64,000 nt of DNA from Pseudomonas fluorescens (GCF_902498195.1 NZ_CABVIY010000009.1:62001-126000); one strand, 5' to 3'; counted from the first letter of the stretch, positions 52,292 through 61,515 are shown. Program-made: numbers and translations. Notes: generated from the letters alone by a model not told the origin.

Positions 52292-52933
52292 TTATTTGCC
52301 CAGCTTCCTCAGCTCATCCGACTCGACAATCCGCACCCCATCCTGCTCTTCCAGCGCCAGGCGCCACATCGCGCGGGCCAGTTGGCAGGCTTCGATCCCG
52401 CGGTATTTGCCAGGGATCAAGCGGGACAACGGCCCGACGAATTGCTCGGCCGCCCGTCGTTCGAGTCGCTCGCCCAGCAAGAGTGAAGGTCGGCAGATGG
52501 TCAGCTGTGGCCAGTCCTGAGCCCGCAATGCGTGCTCCATCTCGCCTTTGACTTTGTTGTAGAAAATCGAAGATCGGCGATCAGCCCCCAGCGCGCTGAT
52601 CACGATCAGGTGTCGTGCGCCCATCTCCCGCGCACGTTTGGCGAAAGCCACCACCATGTCCAGGTCCACCGCGCGAAACGCCTGTTCCGAGCCGGCTTGC
52701 TTGATGGTGGTGCCCAGGCAGCAGTAGGCGATGTCGACGCGACCGTTCAATTGCGGCAGAAACACCGCCGGGTCACCCACCGGGTTTTCAAGGTGAGGGT
52801 GCTTGGCCAATGGTCGGCGTGAAGGCGCCAATACCCTTGAAATCGTCGGCTCATTGAGCAGACGGTCGAGTAGATGTTCACCGGTCAAACCGGTGGCTCC
52901 GGCAAGCAATACGTGCTGAGGCGTCAAGTACAT
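52292..52933 (-). CDS. NAD(P)-binding oxidoreductase (HTATIP2/YbjT-like)
   Basis: 213 residues. N-terminal Rossmann motif VLLAGATGLTGEHLL near 8-22, then YCCLGTTIKQAGSEQAF near 70-86, VSAL-type strand VISALGADRRSSIFYNKVKGEME (in blocks) with Tyr and Lys near 125-129, and TICRPSLLLGER. It is an atypical short-chain dehydrogenase. Function unknown; by position it matches PA4017. It lies 26 bp downstream of the caspase-MORN gene, so they are probably cotranscribed. Confidence 0.85.
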   Translation of the reverse strand: MYLTPQHVLLAGATGLTGEHLLDRLLNEPTISRVLAPSRRPLAKHPHLENPVGDPAVFLPQLNGRVDIAYCCLGTTIKQAGSEQAFRAVDLDMVVAFAKRAREMGARHLIVISALGADRRSSIFYNKVKGEMEHALRAQDWPQLTICRPSLLLGERLERRAAEQFVGPLSRLIPGKYRGIEACQLARAMWRLALEEQDGVRIVESDELRKLGK

Positions 52934-52959
52934 AGTGTTTCTCCCTTGATACTGTCAGC

Positions 52960-54678
52960 TTAGTTGGTCTTTGCATCCTTGCTGTCAATGGAGACACTTT
53001 GCAGGGCTTTTCGTGCTTGCTGTTTACGCAGCAACTGCCAGTGCGATAGCACGGTTTTCGGGGCCCAGATCTGTGGTTCGGAGGCTTCGAAGCTGTCGGC
53101 CAGCTCACGCTCGGCGACGGTGGCCTTGGCCAGCTTGAAGGCTTGTTCCAGGTCATCGGTCTGGTTCAGGGCCTGGGCGAACAGGGCGTCGCCGAAGTAG
53201 GTGAAATTAGCTTCTTCCGAGCAACCGAAGGACACGCGGTCGGCCCGTGACGCGGTCATGATCAGGGTGCGTTCGTCCTTGAGGGCGGGAATGAAGCCGC
53301 CGGAGTAGCAGGACGAAATCACGATGACCTTGTCGCGGTTTTTCAGCGGCGCGAGCACCGCGGCCAGTTCGTCGGCCGGCAGGTCGGCCAGCTCCATGCG
53401 AGGCTGGTCGAGCACCAGTTCGTGTTCACTGGTGCCGTGGCTGGTCAGGTAGATGAAGATCAAATCTTCGGGGCCGCTGCGTTCGGCCAGCGTCAAGGCT
53501 GCGCGGCGCAGGTTTTCCCGAGTGGCCATTGGCCGGTCGCCGAGGTGATCGCGATGGTTCACCAGGCGGATCTGACCAAAGGCGCCAAAGCGACTGGTGA
53601 GCATGTTGGCGACGTAGTCGGACTCTCGCAGGAACACGCTCTGCTTGCCGTCGCCGCCCAGGGTCAGGGTGTACAGCTCTATGGCCGGGGTTGAGGCGGG
53701 CACGTTGCTCAGCGCCTGTTCGAGCAGGCGGCCCTGGGCCAGCAGGCCGAGTTCAAGGGTGTCGGGCAGCAACTTGCCATCGGCGTCACGCACGCGTTGG
53801 CCGTTGATCCAGGTGCCGCTGAGCACTGAGCCGTCCGTCAGCACCAGGGTGCCGCGTCCGGAATAGGCGTCGCTGTCGAACTGGCCGGTGTAGAAGCTCC
53901 CGTCGGCCAGGTTCAAGCGACCTTGGCCGCTGAAGCGCCAGTCGTTGAAGTGACCGATGTAGTGGCTGCCGTCGGCGCCGATCAGTTCGCCCTTGCCATT
54001 GAGCGAGCCTTCCTTGAATTGACCCAGCCAGACATCGCCATCCGCGTTTTCGTAGCGACCCTTGCCGTGCAGTTGATTGTTCTTGAAGCCGCCGACGTAG
54101 ATGTCGCCGTCAGCGCTGTTGAATGTCCCGTTGCCCTCCAGTTGCCCGTCGACGAAACGGCCGGTGAACTGATTGCCGCTGCCATCGCCGCGCTGGCCTT
54201 CGCCGTTGGGTTTGCCATGGGCGAACTGGCCCTGGTACGCGCTGCCGTCTTCGAGTTCCAGGCGACCCAGCCCTGAATACTGATCGGCCTTGAATTCACC
54301 ACGGTAAGTCATGCCGTTTTCTTTGAGGGTGCCTTCACCGTCGCGCCGGCCGAGCTTGAAGCCGCCGTTGTAGCTGCCGCCACTGGTGGTCAGGCTGCCC
54401 TGGCCGTCGAACAGGCCTTGACTGAATTGACCCCGGTAGACCTCGCCGTTGCTGCCGTGCCATTCGCCCTGGCCATGCCATTGGCCCTTGTCGAAATCGC
54501 CGGCGTACCAGCTGCCGTTCGGGTAATCGATGCGGCCCTGGCCTTGCAACAAGCCATTGACCAGATCTCCGCGATAACGTCCGCCGTCCGGCAGGCGGGC
54601 GTCGGGAGGCAGCGGTGATTCGCCGTCGCCGCAAGCGGTGAGCAAGAGGGTCAAGGCAAGGAGTGCAAGTGGGCGCAT
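52960..54678 (-). CDS. MORN-repeat lipoprotein with caspase/legumain-clan (C13-type) cysteine peptidase domain
   Basis: 572 residues. Lipobox LTAC (Cys16) indicates an outer-membrane lipoprotein. From about residue 33 to 295 there are some eleven MORN-type repeats of ~23 residues (YRGDLVNGLLQGQGRI; YAGDFDKGQWHGQGEW; YRGQFSQGLFDGQG; and so on). A linker is followed by a clan-CD peptidase domain about 340-540, with IFIYLTSHGTSEHEL holding catalytic His414 and VIVISSCYSGGF holding catalytic Cys457. Such domains cleave after Asp, Asn or basic residues; target unknown. Matches PA4016 by position. It heads a minus-strand unit with the NAD(P)-binding gene. All catalytic residues are present. Confidence 0.88.
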   Translation of the reverse strand: MRPLALLALTLLLTACGDGESPLPPDARLPDGGRYRGDLVNGLLQGQGRIDYPNGSWYAGDFDKGQWHGQGEWHGSNGEVYRGQFSQGLFDGQGSLTTSGGSYNGGFKLGRRDGEGTLKENGMTYRGEFKADQYSGLGRLELEDGSAYQGQFAHGKPNGEGQRGDGSGNQFTGRFVDGQLEGNGTFNSADGDIYVGGFKNNQLHGKGRYENADGDVWLGQFKEGSLNGKGELIGADGSHYIGHFNDWRFSGQGRLNLADGSFYTGQFDSDAYSGRGTLVLTDGSVLSGTWINGQRVRDADGKLLPDTLELGLLAQGRLLEQALSNVPASTPAIELYTLTLGGDGKQSVFLRESDYVANMLTSRFGAFGQIRLVNHRDHLGDRPMATRENLRRAALTLAERSGPEDLIFIYLTSHGTSEHELVLDQPRMELADLPADELAAVLAPLKNRDKVIVISSCYSGGFIPALKDERTLIMTASRADRVSFGCSEEANFTYFGDALFAQALNQTDDLEQAFKLAKATVAERELADSFEASEPQIWAPKTVLSHWQLLRKQQARKALQSVSIDSKDAKTN

Positions 54679-54790
54679 AGCGGGTTCCGGGCAATTAGGC
54701 GACCGAGTATGCCGCAGCTATGTGTCCTTATACAGCCGGTAGAAACGCGGGAGCGCGAAACAGCATGAGCTGCTTCGCATCCAGGAGGAG

Positions 54791-55246
54791 TTACACGAAG
54801 CAGAGCGACAGGGGTTCGGCGATATACGCCGGTTTGTCCGAGCCCTCGATTTCCAGGGTGGTGGTGGCCTTGAGCAGCCATTGGCCAGGTTTCTTCTCGG
54901 TGACTTCAGTGAGGTCGACCTTGAGGCGCACCCTTGAATTGACCTTGACCGGCTGAATGAACCGCACGCTGTCCAGGCCGTAATTGACCACCATCTTCAG
55001 TCCCTGGGGGACGACGAGGATGTCTTCCATCAATTTCGGGATCAGCGACAGCGACAGGAATCCGTGGGCAATGGTGCTGCCAAAAGGCGTTTGCGCGGCC
55101 TTGACCGGATCGACATGGATGAACTGAAAGTCCCCTGTGGCTTCGGCGAACAGGTTGATGCGCTCCTGATCGATCGTGAGCCATTCGGAACGTCCAAGTT
55201 CCTTGCCGACATAATCATTGAGCTCTGCAACTGGAACATAGGGCAT
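54791..55246 (-). CDS. MaoC-family (R)-specific enoyl-CoA hydratase-like protein
   Basis: 151 residues. Hotdog fold with the hydratase motif FAEATGDFQFIHVDPVKA near 33-50 (catalytic Asp and His), FGSTIAHGFLSLSLIPKL near 55-72. ATG 55246 is chosen because MPYVPVAELNDYVGKELG is the usual family start and AGGAGAGTC lies just upstream. It stands alone, 111 bp from the MORN-peptidase gene. It may hydrate a short-chain enoyl-CoA; the substrate is not shown. Matches PA4015 by position. Confidence 0.88.
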   Translation of the reverse strand: MPYVPVAELNDYVGKELGRSEWLTIDQERINLFAEATGDFQFIHVDPVKAAQTPFGSTIAHGFLSLSLIPKLMEDILVVPQGLKMVVNYGLDSVRFIQPVKVNSRVRLKVDLTEVTEKKPGQWLLKATTTLEIEGSDKPAYIAEPLSLCFV

Positions 55247-55443
55247 TGAGACTCTCCTTGGGTTCATCGGTTTTATAGTTTTGAGGTTGGGGGGATTTGA
55301 CCTCCCGGCTTACTACTTTAGATCAACATGGCAAAACGCTGCGGTCAACTGACCATGCTTTTGGCGAATGCCGGTCTATAGCGCCAGCATGCTTATAATG
55401 CTCACCCGCCATTGCGGGTGACGGTTTTCGCGGGAGATTAAAG

Positions 55444-55809
55444 ATGTTGTTACGAGGTTTGACCTGGCTGGTGCTGTTCCAATTGCTCGGCACCGCGATC
55501 AATCACTTGTTTTTACCGGTGCTGCCGGGGCCGATTGTGGGCCTGCTGTTGTTGCTGGTGTTTCTGATCAGCCGCGGTCAGGTCGGTGAGCCGCTGAACC
55601 AGGCTGCCAGCAGCCTGCTGCGCTACCTGCCGTTGCTGCTGGTGCCGCCGGCCGTGGGTGTGATGGTTTATGCCAAGGACATCGCGGCGGACTTCTGGGC
55701 CATTGTCGGCGCGCTGGTCCTGTCGCTGTTGTTGTCCATGGCCTTCGCGGGCGTGCTGATGCAGCGCCTGATCAAGCGTCACGCGCACCCTGGCGAGGAC
55801 AGCCAATGA
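55444..55809 (+). CDS. CidA/LrgA-family membrane protein
   Basis: 121 residues with four hydrophobic helices. LrgA signature: FLPVLPGPIVGLLLLLVFLI near 24-43 and LRYLPLLLVPPAVGVMVY near 60-77. These holin-like proteins work with LrgB partners in murein hydrolase control or small-molecule (pyruvate-like) transport. The stop overlaps the LrgB gene (ATGA). Confidence 0.9.
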   Translation: MLLRGLTWLVLFQLLGTAINHLFLPVLPGPIVGLLLLLVFLISRGQVGEPLNQAASSLLRYLPLLLVPPAVGVMVYAKDIAADFWAIVGALVLSLLLSMAFAGVLMQRLIKRHAHPGEDSQ

Positions 55810-56522
55810 CCCTTGACTGGCACGGCGCCTGGACCTCGGTTATCCATCATCCGTTGTTTGGCATCGGCATTACCCTGGGTGCCTATCAGCTGGTGCTGGC
55901 GGCTTTCGAGAAAACCCGCTGGATCTTTTTGCAGCCGGTGCTGGTCTCCATGTTGCTGGTGATCGGTGTGCTGGTGGGCTGCGGGCTGACGTACGCCGAG
56001 TACCGCAAGAGCACCGAGATCCTCAGCATCCTGCTCGGCCCGGCCACGGTGGCGCTGGCCGTGCCGCTGTATCTCAACCTGCGGCGCATTCGGCAGTTGT
56101 TCTGGCCGATATTTACTACGCTGGTGATAGGCGGTGTGGTCGCCACGGGCATGGGCGTGCTGCTGGGCTGGTGGTTCGGCGCCGAACACATGATCCTGAT
56201 GACCATGGCGCCGAAGTCGGTGACGTCGCCGATTGCCATGCTGGTGGCCGAGCAGATTGGCGGTGTCGCGGCACTGGCGGCGGTGTTTGTGTTGATCACG
56301 GGAGTGATTGGCGCGATCTTCGGTCCGAGCCTGTTGAGTCGGCTTGGCGTCCACAGCCCCGAGGCGCGCGGCATGGCGTTGGGCATGACGGCCCATGCGG
56401 TCGGCACCGCGGTGGCGATGCAGGAAAATGAAGAGTGCGGCGCCTTCGCGGCGCTGGCGATGAGTTTGATGGGCGTGGCCACGGCGGTGTTGCTGCCGTT
56501 GGCGGTGTCGATGGTGGTTTAA
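55806..56522 (+). CDS. LrgB-family membrane protein
   Basis: 238 residues with multiple helices. LrgB features: LGPATVALAVPLYLN near 76-90 and TMAPKSVTSPIAMLVAEQIGGV near 130-151, then GMALGMTAHAVGTAVAMQ near 195-212. It is the partner of the CidA/LrgA protein 3 bp upstream (overlapping start). It is followed by 10 bp and the LON-domain gene. Confidence 0.92.
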   Translation: MTLDWHGAWTSVIHHPLFGIGITLGAYQLVLAAFEKTRWIFLQPVLVSMLLVIGVLVGCGLTYAEYRKSTEILSILLGPATVALAVPLYLNLRRIRQLFWPIFTTLVIGGVVATGMGVLLGWWFGAEHMILMTMAPKSVTSPIAMLVAEQIGGVAALAAVFVLITGVIGAIFGPSLLSRLGVHSPEARGMALGMTAHAVGTAVAMQENEECGAFAALAMSLMGVATAVLLPLAVSMVV

Positions 56523-56532
56523 GGAAATGTCT

Positions 56533-57123
56533 ATGAGTCTGCCGCTTTTTCCGCTGAACACGGTGCTGTTTCCAGGTTGCACCCTCGATTTGCAGATTTT
56601 CGAGGCGCGCTACCTGGACATGATCGGCCGCTGCATGAAGCAGGGCGGCGGCTTCGGCGTGGTGTGCATTCTTGACGGTGAGGAAGTGGGCATTGCACCG
56701 GCAGGTTATGCACTGGTCGGGTGCGAGGCGCTGATCACCGATTTCAAACAACAGGACAATGGCCTGCTGGGGATTCGTGTGCAGGGCGGTCGGCGCTTCC
56801 ACGTGTTACGTACCGACGTGCAGCGCGACCAGTTGATCCTCGCCGAGGTCGAGTGGCTGGAAGAGGAACCGGAGCAACCGCTGCAGGATGAAGACGCCGA
56901 CCTGGTGGCCTTGCTCAAAGCCCTGGCCGAACACCCGATGGTCGAAGCGCTGAACATGGGCACCGAAGCGACCGGGCAACAGTCGCTGGCCAATCAGTTG
57001 GCGTACCTGTTGCCGTTCGCCGAACTGGACAAGATCGACCTGTTGCAGCTCGATGATCCACAGCAACGGCTGGATGCGATCCAGGCGTTGCTGGACGAGT
57101 TGCAGGGTGAGTTGTTTGCCTGA
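56533..57123 (+). CDS. LON peptidase substrate-binding (N-terminal) domain protein
   Basis: 196 residues. N-terminal LON domain pattern LPLFPLNTVLFPGCTLDLQIFEARYLDMIG near 3-32 (in blocks) and GFGVVCI near 40. There is no AAA+ or protease domain, so this is the stand-alone LON-substrate-binding type. ATG 56533 is preferred to ATG 56527, which would leave no room for the AAGGA ribosome site. It lies at the end of the lrgA-lrgB transcript. Role unknown. Confidence 0.85.
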   Translation: MSLPLFPLNTVLFPGCTLDLQIFEARYLDMIGRCMKQGGGFGVVCILDGEEVGIAPAGYALVGCEALITDFKQQDNGLLGIRVQGGRRFHVLRTDVQRDQLILAEVEWLEEEPEQPLQDEDADLVALLKALAEHPMVEALNMGTEATGQQSLANQLAYLLPFAELDKIDLLQLDDPQQRLDAIQALLDELQGELFA

Positions 57124-57166
57124 AAGATCGCAGCCTTGTGGGCGCTGCCGAAGGCTGCGATCTTTT
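57123..57166. repeat. single REP (GGCTGCGATC family)
   Basis: AAAGATCGCAGCCTT and AAGGCTGCGATCTTTT arms around GTGGGCGCTGCCG, beginning at the stop codon of the LON-domain gene; may also terminate it (T-run at the end). Confidence 0.85.
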
Positions 57167-57171
57167 GGTCT

Positions 57172-58488
57172 TCAATACGCGTAACGCAACATCGTATGCG
57201 GCAAATGCCGCAGCACGAAGAACCCGAACAGCGCCACCAGCGAGGGCAGCACCAGCCACCAGACCTTGGACGGCATGGCGGTGAGCGAAGTCCGGTACTG
57301 AATCAACCCCAGGCTCGCCGCGCAGACACAGGCCGCCAGCATCGCGCCTGCCAGTACATCCGTTGGCCAGTGCGCACCGAGATATACCCGCGACAGTGCA
57401 ATCGCCAGTGCCGGCAGACAGCCCACCAGCAACCAGGTCAGGCGCATCCGTGGCGGTTGTCCGCGCCCCGCCAGCACGGCCAGGGTCAGGAACAGCGCGA
57501 AGGCGCCCGATGCATGGCCGCTGGGCATGCTGTAGCTGGTCAGCGGGTCGCTCAAGACTTCCGGGCGCATGCGGGCGAAAAAGTGTTTGGTCGCGGTGTT
57601 ACCCAATGCGGTGAACAACAGCGTGCTGCACGCGAAGATCGCCTGGCGCCACTGCCGGGTGATCAGCAGCAGCGCCACCAGCAAGGCACTCATCATCAGC
57701 ATGTTGCGGAACTCACCGATCAGCGTGAACACCACGGCCACTTCATCGAGCATCGGGCTGCGATGTTCCTGCACCAGGGTCATGACGCCTTGATCGAGGG
57801 CGCTCAGGTGCGAAAAGCCAATAAACAGTGCCGCCAGGATCAGAAAACTCATGCCGGTGATGAATATCGTGGCCTTGCGATGCTTGCGCAGGCTGCTGGT
57901 CGCGCTCAGTCCGACCATGACCGCAATGCTGCCGGCGACGACCCCGGCCTGCGGCCAGAAGCCTTCGGGCAATGGCAGGCGAATCGCTGCACCGGTCGCC
58001 CAGCCCGGTAGCAGGTAGGCCACCGACCATCCCGCACCGGCCAGCAGGCTGACGGCGAAGAAGCGCGGGAACGGCATGTCGAACATCCCCGCGACCATCG
58101 GCAGCATGGGGCGCAAGGGGCCGATGAAGCGACCCACCAACAGGCTGGCGATGCCATAGCGCTGGAAGTACGCCTCGGCACCGGCGATCCACTCCGGGTG
58201 GTGGCGCAGACCCGGCAGGCGCCGGATGTTCTGATGGAAATGCCGGCCGAGGAAATACGACACCACATCGCCGAGCACGCCGGCGAGGAAACCCAGCATC
58301 AGGGTCTCACTCAGCGACAGCGCGCCGCTGCCGGCCAATACCGCCACGGCGAACAGCAGCACTGTGCCGGGGACGATCAGCCCGGCAATGGCCAGGCATT
58401 CGACGAACGCCACGATGAACACCGCGGCGGCCAGCCATTGCGGGTTGGCCGTCAACCAGCCGGTCACGCTATCGAGCCATGGGCCCAT
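57172..58488 (-). CDS. DedA-PAP2 fusion phosphatase, membrane protein
   Basis: 438 residues. Residues about 1-190 form a DedA domain (ECLAIAGLIVPGTVLLFAVAVLAG; RFIGPLRPMLPMVAGMFDMPFPRFF), and about 250-420 a PAP2 phosphatase with KHFFARMRPE, YSMPSGHASGAFAL and SRVYLGAHWPTDVLAG, the three signature motifs. The combination suggests a lipid-pyrophosphate phosphatase joined to a lipid flippase-like domain, for example for undecaprenyl pyrophosphate recycling; this is inference. ATG 58488 has GGAG upstream. Matches PA4011 by position. Confidence 0.9.
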   Translation of the reverse strand: MGPWLDSVTGWLTANPQWLAAAVFIVAFVECLAIAGLIVPGTVLLFAVAVLAGSGALSLSETLMLGFLAGVLGDVVSYFLGRHFHQNIRRLPGLRHHPEWIAGAEAYFQRYGIASLLVGRFIGPLRPMLPMVAGMFDMPFPRFFAVSLLAGAGWSVAYLLPGWATGAAIRLPLPEGFWPQAGVVAGSIAVMVGLSATSSLRKHRKATIFITGMSFLILAALFIGFSHLSALDQGVMTLVQEHRSPMLDEVAVVFTLIGEFRNMLMMSALLVALLLITRQWRQAIFACSTLLFTALGNTATKHFFARMRPEVLSDPLTSYSMPSGHASGAFALFLTLAVLAGRGQPPRMRLTWLLVGCLPALAIALSRVYLGAHWPTDVLAGAMLAACVCAASLGLIQYRTSLTAMPSKVWWLVLPSLVALFGFFVLRHLPHTMLRYAY

Positions 58489-58516
58489 AAAGACAACTCC
58501 ATCTTTCTTCATTTGA

Positions 58517-58585
58517 CTGTAGGAGCTGCCGCAGGCTGCGATCTTTTGCCTTTAAAAGATCGCAGCCTGCGGCAGCTCCTACAGG
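58517..58585. repeat. REPIN-like palindrome (GGCTGCGATC family)
   Basis: CTGTAGGAGCTGCCGCAGGC... and complement, arms ~32 nt with a minimal loop, between the DedA-PAP2 start and the mpg 3' end. Confidence 0.92.
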
Positions 58586-58594
58586 GGATTGTGT

Positions 58595-59290
58595 TCACAG
58601 CACAAAGTAATCGCGACCTTCGACTTGCCCCCGTCGCAACGGGTTCCGTGTGCAATAGGCCGCATACGATGCGTCGACAAACCGGTACATCAGGTGTTCG
58701 TCACGCCCATGGGGAATGCCCAGGCGCGTGGTCTGGATGACATGGGCGGGCATCTGGCCGACATCTTCCACCAGCAGCACCTCATGATCGAAGCGCTTGG
58801 CGTCCCAGACGGGCACCTTCAAACCCAGGGATTTGCACAGCAAGGTTTGCCCGGCGCAGAGTTTTTGCGAAGGGCGAGGGCGGCCCTGGCTGTCCGGGTT
58901 ATTCAACAGCATTTGCGCCAGGCTCGCCGACCCGCTCAGTTCGTCGACCCAGGGGTAGGCGGATTTGATCAGTACCGCATTGCCCGGACCGTGCGCGCTG
59001 AAGTTCAGGGAGTCACCGCCTCGGGCGTAGTACATATAGATGTGCCCGCCATCCAGAAACAAAGCCTTACGTTTTTCTGTGTAGCCAAGGGAGGCGTGGC
59101 TGCCTTTTTCTACGCAGTAATAAGCTTCGGTCTCGATGATTCGAGCGCTGAGCCACAAGTCCCCGACCCGATGACGAATGACTTTACCCAGTAAGTCCCG
59201 GGCCAGGGTTTGCGCGTCCCGGTCGAAAAAAGCGTCCGGCAGGCCCTTGGGCAAACTCGCGGCGGGCGCTTGAACAGTCAGGTTGGACAT
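58595..59290 (-). CDS. DNA-3-methyladenine glycosylase, AAG/MPG family
   Basis: 231 residues. AAG family features: FFDRDAQTLARDLLGKVIRH near 22-41, IIETEAYY near 51-58 with the catalytic Glu, HASLGYTEKRKALFLDGGHIYMYYARGG in blocks, and LCKSLGL. It excises alkylated purines. It is divergent from proA across 189 bp. Matches PA4010 by position. Confidence 0.92.
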   Translation of the reverse strand: MSNLTVQAPAASLPKGLPDAFFDRDAQTLARDLLGKVIRHRVGDLWLSARIIETEAYYCVEKGSHASLGYTEKRKALFLDGGHIYMYYARGGDSLNFSAHGPGNAVLIKSAYPWVDELSGSASLAQMLLNNPDSQGRPRPSQKLCAGQTLLCKSLGLKVPVWDAKRFDHEVLLVEDVGQMPAHVIQTTRLGIPHGRDEHLMYRFVDASYAAYCTRNPLRRGQVEGRDYFVL

Positions 59291-59479
59291 GATGAACGGC
59301 GTTTATCAGGGCTGATTGAGTCGTGATGATAACAATTTGCAGCTTAATCCCGGCTGAACGTCGGCAAATCGCCCTCCATTTCGACCATCCGCCCGTCACC
59401 GCTGTTAGTCGGGAGACGCGACAGCTATAATCTGCCGCTTTACTCTTTACCAAGACCTTATCAAAGACCACGCCAGACC

Positions 59480-60751
59480 ATGACTGAGTCCGTTCTTGAC
59501 TACATGACCCGCCTGGGTCGCGCTGCCCGCGAGGCTTCCCGCGTCATCGGCCGTGCCAGCACTGCGCAGAAGAATCGCGCGCTGCAGGCCGCCGCCAACG
59601 CGCTGGACGCTGCCCGCGCCGAGCTGACGGCTGCCAATGAGCTGGATCTGGCGGCTGGTCGCGCCAATGGCCTGGAACCGGCATTGCTCGAACGTCTGGC
59701 GCTGACGCCGGCCCGTATCGACGGCATGATCGTCGGTCTGCGCCAGGTGGCGGCATTGCCGGATCCGGTCGGCGCGATCCGCGACATGAGCTATCGGCCG
59801 TCGGGGATCCAGGTCGGCAAGATGCGCGTGCCGCTGGGCGTGATCGGCATCATTTACGAGTCGCGGCCGAACGTGACCATCGACGCCGCCAGCCTGTGCC
59901 TGAAGTCCGGCAACGCGACCATCCTGCGCGGCGGCTCCGAAGCCATTCATTCCAACCGTGCCATCGCCGCCTGCATCCAGCGCGGCCTGGCCGAAGCCGA
60001 TCTGCCGGCTGCGGTGGTGCAAGTGGTCGAGACCACTGATCGTGCCGCCGTGGGCGCGCTGATCAGCATGCCCGAATACGTCGATGTCATTGTGCCCCGT
60101 GGTGGCCGCGGCCTGATCGAACGGGTCAGCCGCGATGCCCGCGTGCCGGTGATCAAGCACCTGGACGGCATCTGCCACGTCTACGTCAGTGCCCACGCTG
60201 ACCTGCCGAAAGCCCGGCGCATTGCGTTCAACGCCAAGACCTATCGCTATGGCATCTGCGGTGCCATGGAGACGCTGCTGGTCGATCAAATCGTTGCCAA
60301 AGATTTCCTGCCGTCGATGGCGGCCCAGTTCCGCGAAAAAGGCGTCGAGCTGCGCGGCTGCGAACGCACCCGGGCGATCATCGATGCGCTACCGGCCACC
60401 GAAGAAGACTGGAGCACCGAATACCTCGCGCCGATCCTGTCGATCCGCGTGGTCGACGGGCTGGAGCAGGCCATCGAGCACATCAATCATTACGGCTCCC
60501 ACCACACTGATTCGATTGTCAGCGAACACCAGGGCGACACCCGGCGTTTCGTGGCTGAAGTCGACTCCTCGTCGGTGATGATCAACACCCCGACGTGCTT
60601 CGCCGATGGCTTCGAATACGGATTGGGTGCCGAGATCGGCATTTCTACTGATAAGCTGCACGCCCGCGGCCCCGTGGGTCTCGAAGGTCTGACCTGCGAG
60701 AAGTACGTTGTGGTCGGTGATGGCCAGTTGCGCGGACAGGAGCCGGTCTGA
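59480..60751 (+). CDS. proA: gamma-glutamyl phosphate reductase
   Basis: 423 residues. ALDH-like fold with GVIGIIYESRPNVTIDAASLCLKSGNA near 116-142 (in part), LRGGSEA near 146, and catalytic Cys in KTYRYGICGAMETLL near 253-267. It makes glutamate semialdehyde for proline. The 189-bp upstream gap has a TATAAT-like box at about 59426-59431. It heads the proA-nadD-rsfS-rlmH-mrdA run. Confidence 0.96.
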   Translation: MTESVLDYMTRLGRAAREASRVIGRASTAQKNRALQAAANALDAARAELTAANELDLAAGRANGLEPALLERLALTPARIDGMIVGLRQVAALPDPVGAIRDMSYRPSGIQVGKMRVPLGVIGIIYESRPNVTIDAASLCLKSGNATILRGGSEAIHSNRAIAACIQRGLAEADLPAAVVQVVETTDRAAVGALISMPEYVDVIVPRGGRGLIERVSRDARVPVIKHLDGICHVYVSAHADLPKARRIAFNAKTYRYGICGAMETLLVDQIVAKDFLPSMAAQFREKGVELRGCERTRAIIDALPATEEDWSTEYLAPILSIRVVDGLEQAIEHINHYGSHHTDSIVSEHQGDTRRFVAEVDSSSVMINTPTCFADGFEYGLGAEIGISTDKLHARGPVGLEGLTCEKYVVVGDGQLRGQEPV

Positions 60752-60779
60752 CTTGGGCGACCTCGGCCCGTCAGCCCCG

Positions 60780-61442
60780 ATGACCGCCAGCGCGCCTCGA
60801 TCCAGGCGCATCGGCATACTGGGCGGGACTTTCGACCCGGTGCACGTCGGCCATCTGCGCGGTGCGCTGGAAGTCGCCGAATCGCTGGCGCTCGATGAGC
60901 TGCGCCTGGTGCCCAGTGCCAGGCCACCCCATCGGGATACGCCGCAAGTGTCGGCGAATGACCGTCTGGCGATGGTCGAGTGCGCGGTGGCCGGTGTGGC
61001 ACCGTTGGTGGTGGACGCCCGCGAATTGCAGCGGGACAAACCGTCCTACACCATCGATACCCTGGAGCTGATGCGTGCCGAGCTGGCCGCTGAAGACCAG
61101 GTTTTTCTGCTTTTGGGCTGGGACGCATTTTGCGGCCTGCCCACTTGGCACCGCTGGGAAGAGTTGCTCCAGCATTGCCATATCCTGGTGCTACAGCGCC
61201 CGGACGCCGACAGCGAACCGCCGGATGCCTTGCGCAACCTGCTGGCAGCGCGCTCGGTAAGCGACCCGCTGGCCCTCAAAGGGCCGAGCGGACAGATTGC
61301 ATTCGTCTGGCAGACACCGCTCGCGGTATCCGCCACCCAGATCCGTCAACTGCTGGCCAGCGGTAAGTCGGTACGTTTCCTGGTGCCCGACGCGGTCCTG
61401 GCCTACATCGATGCGCACGGACTTTACCGTGCGTCGAACTGA
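60780..61442 (+). CDS. nadD: nicotinate-nucleotide adenylyltransferase
   Basis: 220 residues from ATG 60780. Nucleotidyltransferase motifs GILGGTFDPVHVGHL near 12-26 and ISATQIR-type TPLAVSATQIRQLL near 178-191, plus LGWDAFCGLPTWHRWEEL near 108-125. It makes NaAD from nicotinate mononucleotide. The start is uncertain: ATG 60780 has no ribosome site, while TTG 60753, two bases after the proA stop, has AGGAG about 10 nt upstream and would add nine residues. Confidence 0.93.
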   Translation: MTASAPRSRRIGILGGTFDPVHVGHLRGALEVAESLALDELRLVPSARPPHRDTPQVSANDRLAMVECAVAGVAPLVVDARELQRDKPSYTIDTLELMRAELAAEDQVFLLLGWDAFCGLPTWHRWEELLQHCHILVLQRPDADSEPPDALRNLLAARSVSDPLALKGPSGQIAFVWQTPLAVSATQIRQLLASGKSVRFLVPDAVLAYIDAHGLYRASN

Positions 61443-61515
61443 AGAGGAGTGCCTCAAGGCACGTGGCAACAACGTGTATTGAAGCGCCCGAACATACGAG
61501 CAAAACGAGTTTTAT

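Noticed and set aside
57123..57166. Purely intrinsic terminator of the LON-domain gene
   Set aside because: The stem is identical to the REP family seen elsewhere, so it is listed as a REP, although it could also stop transcription.
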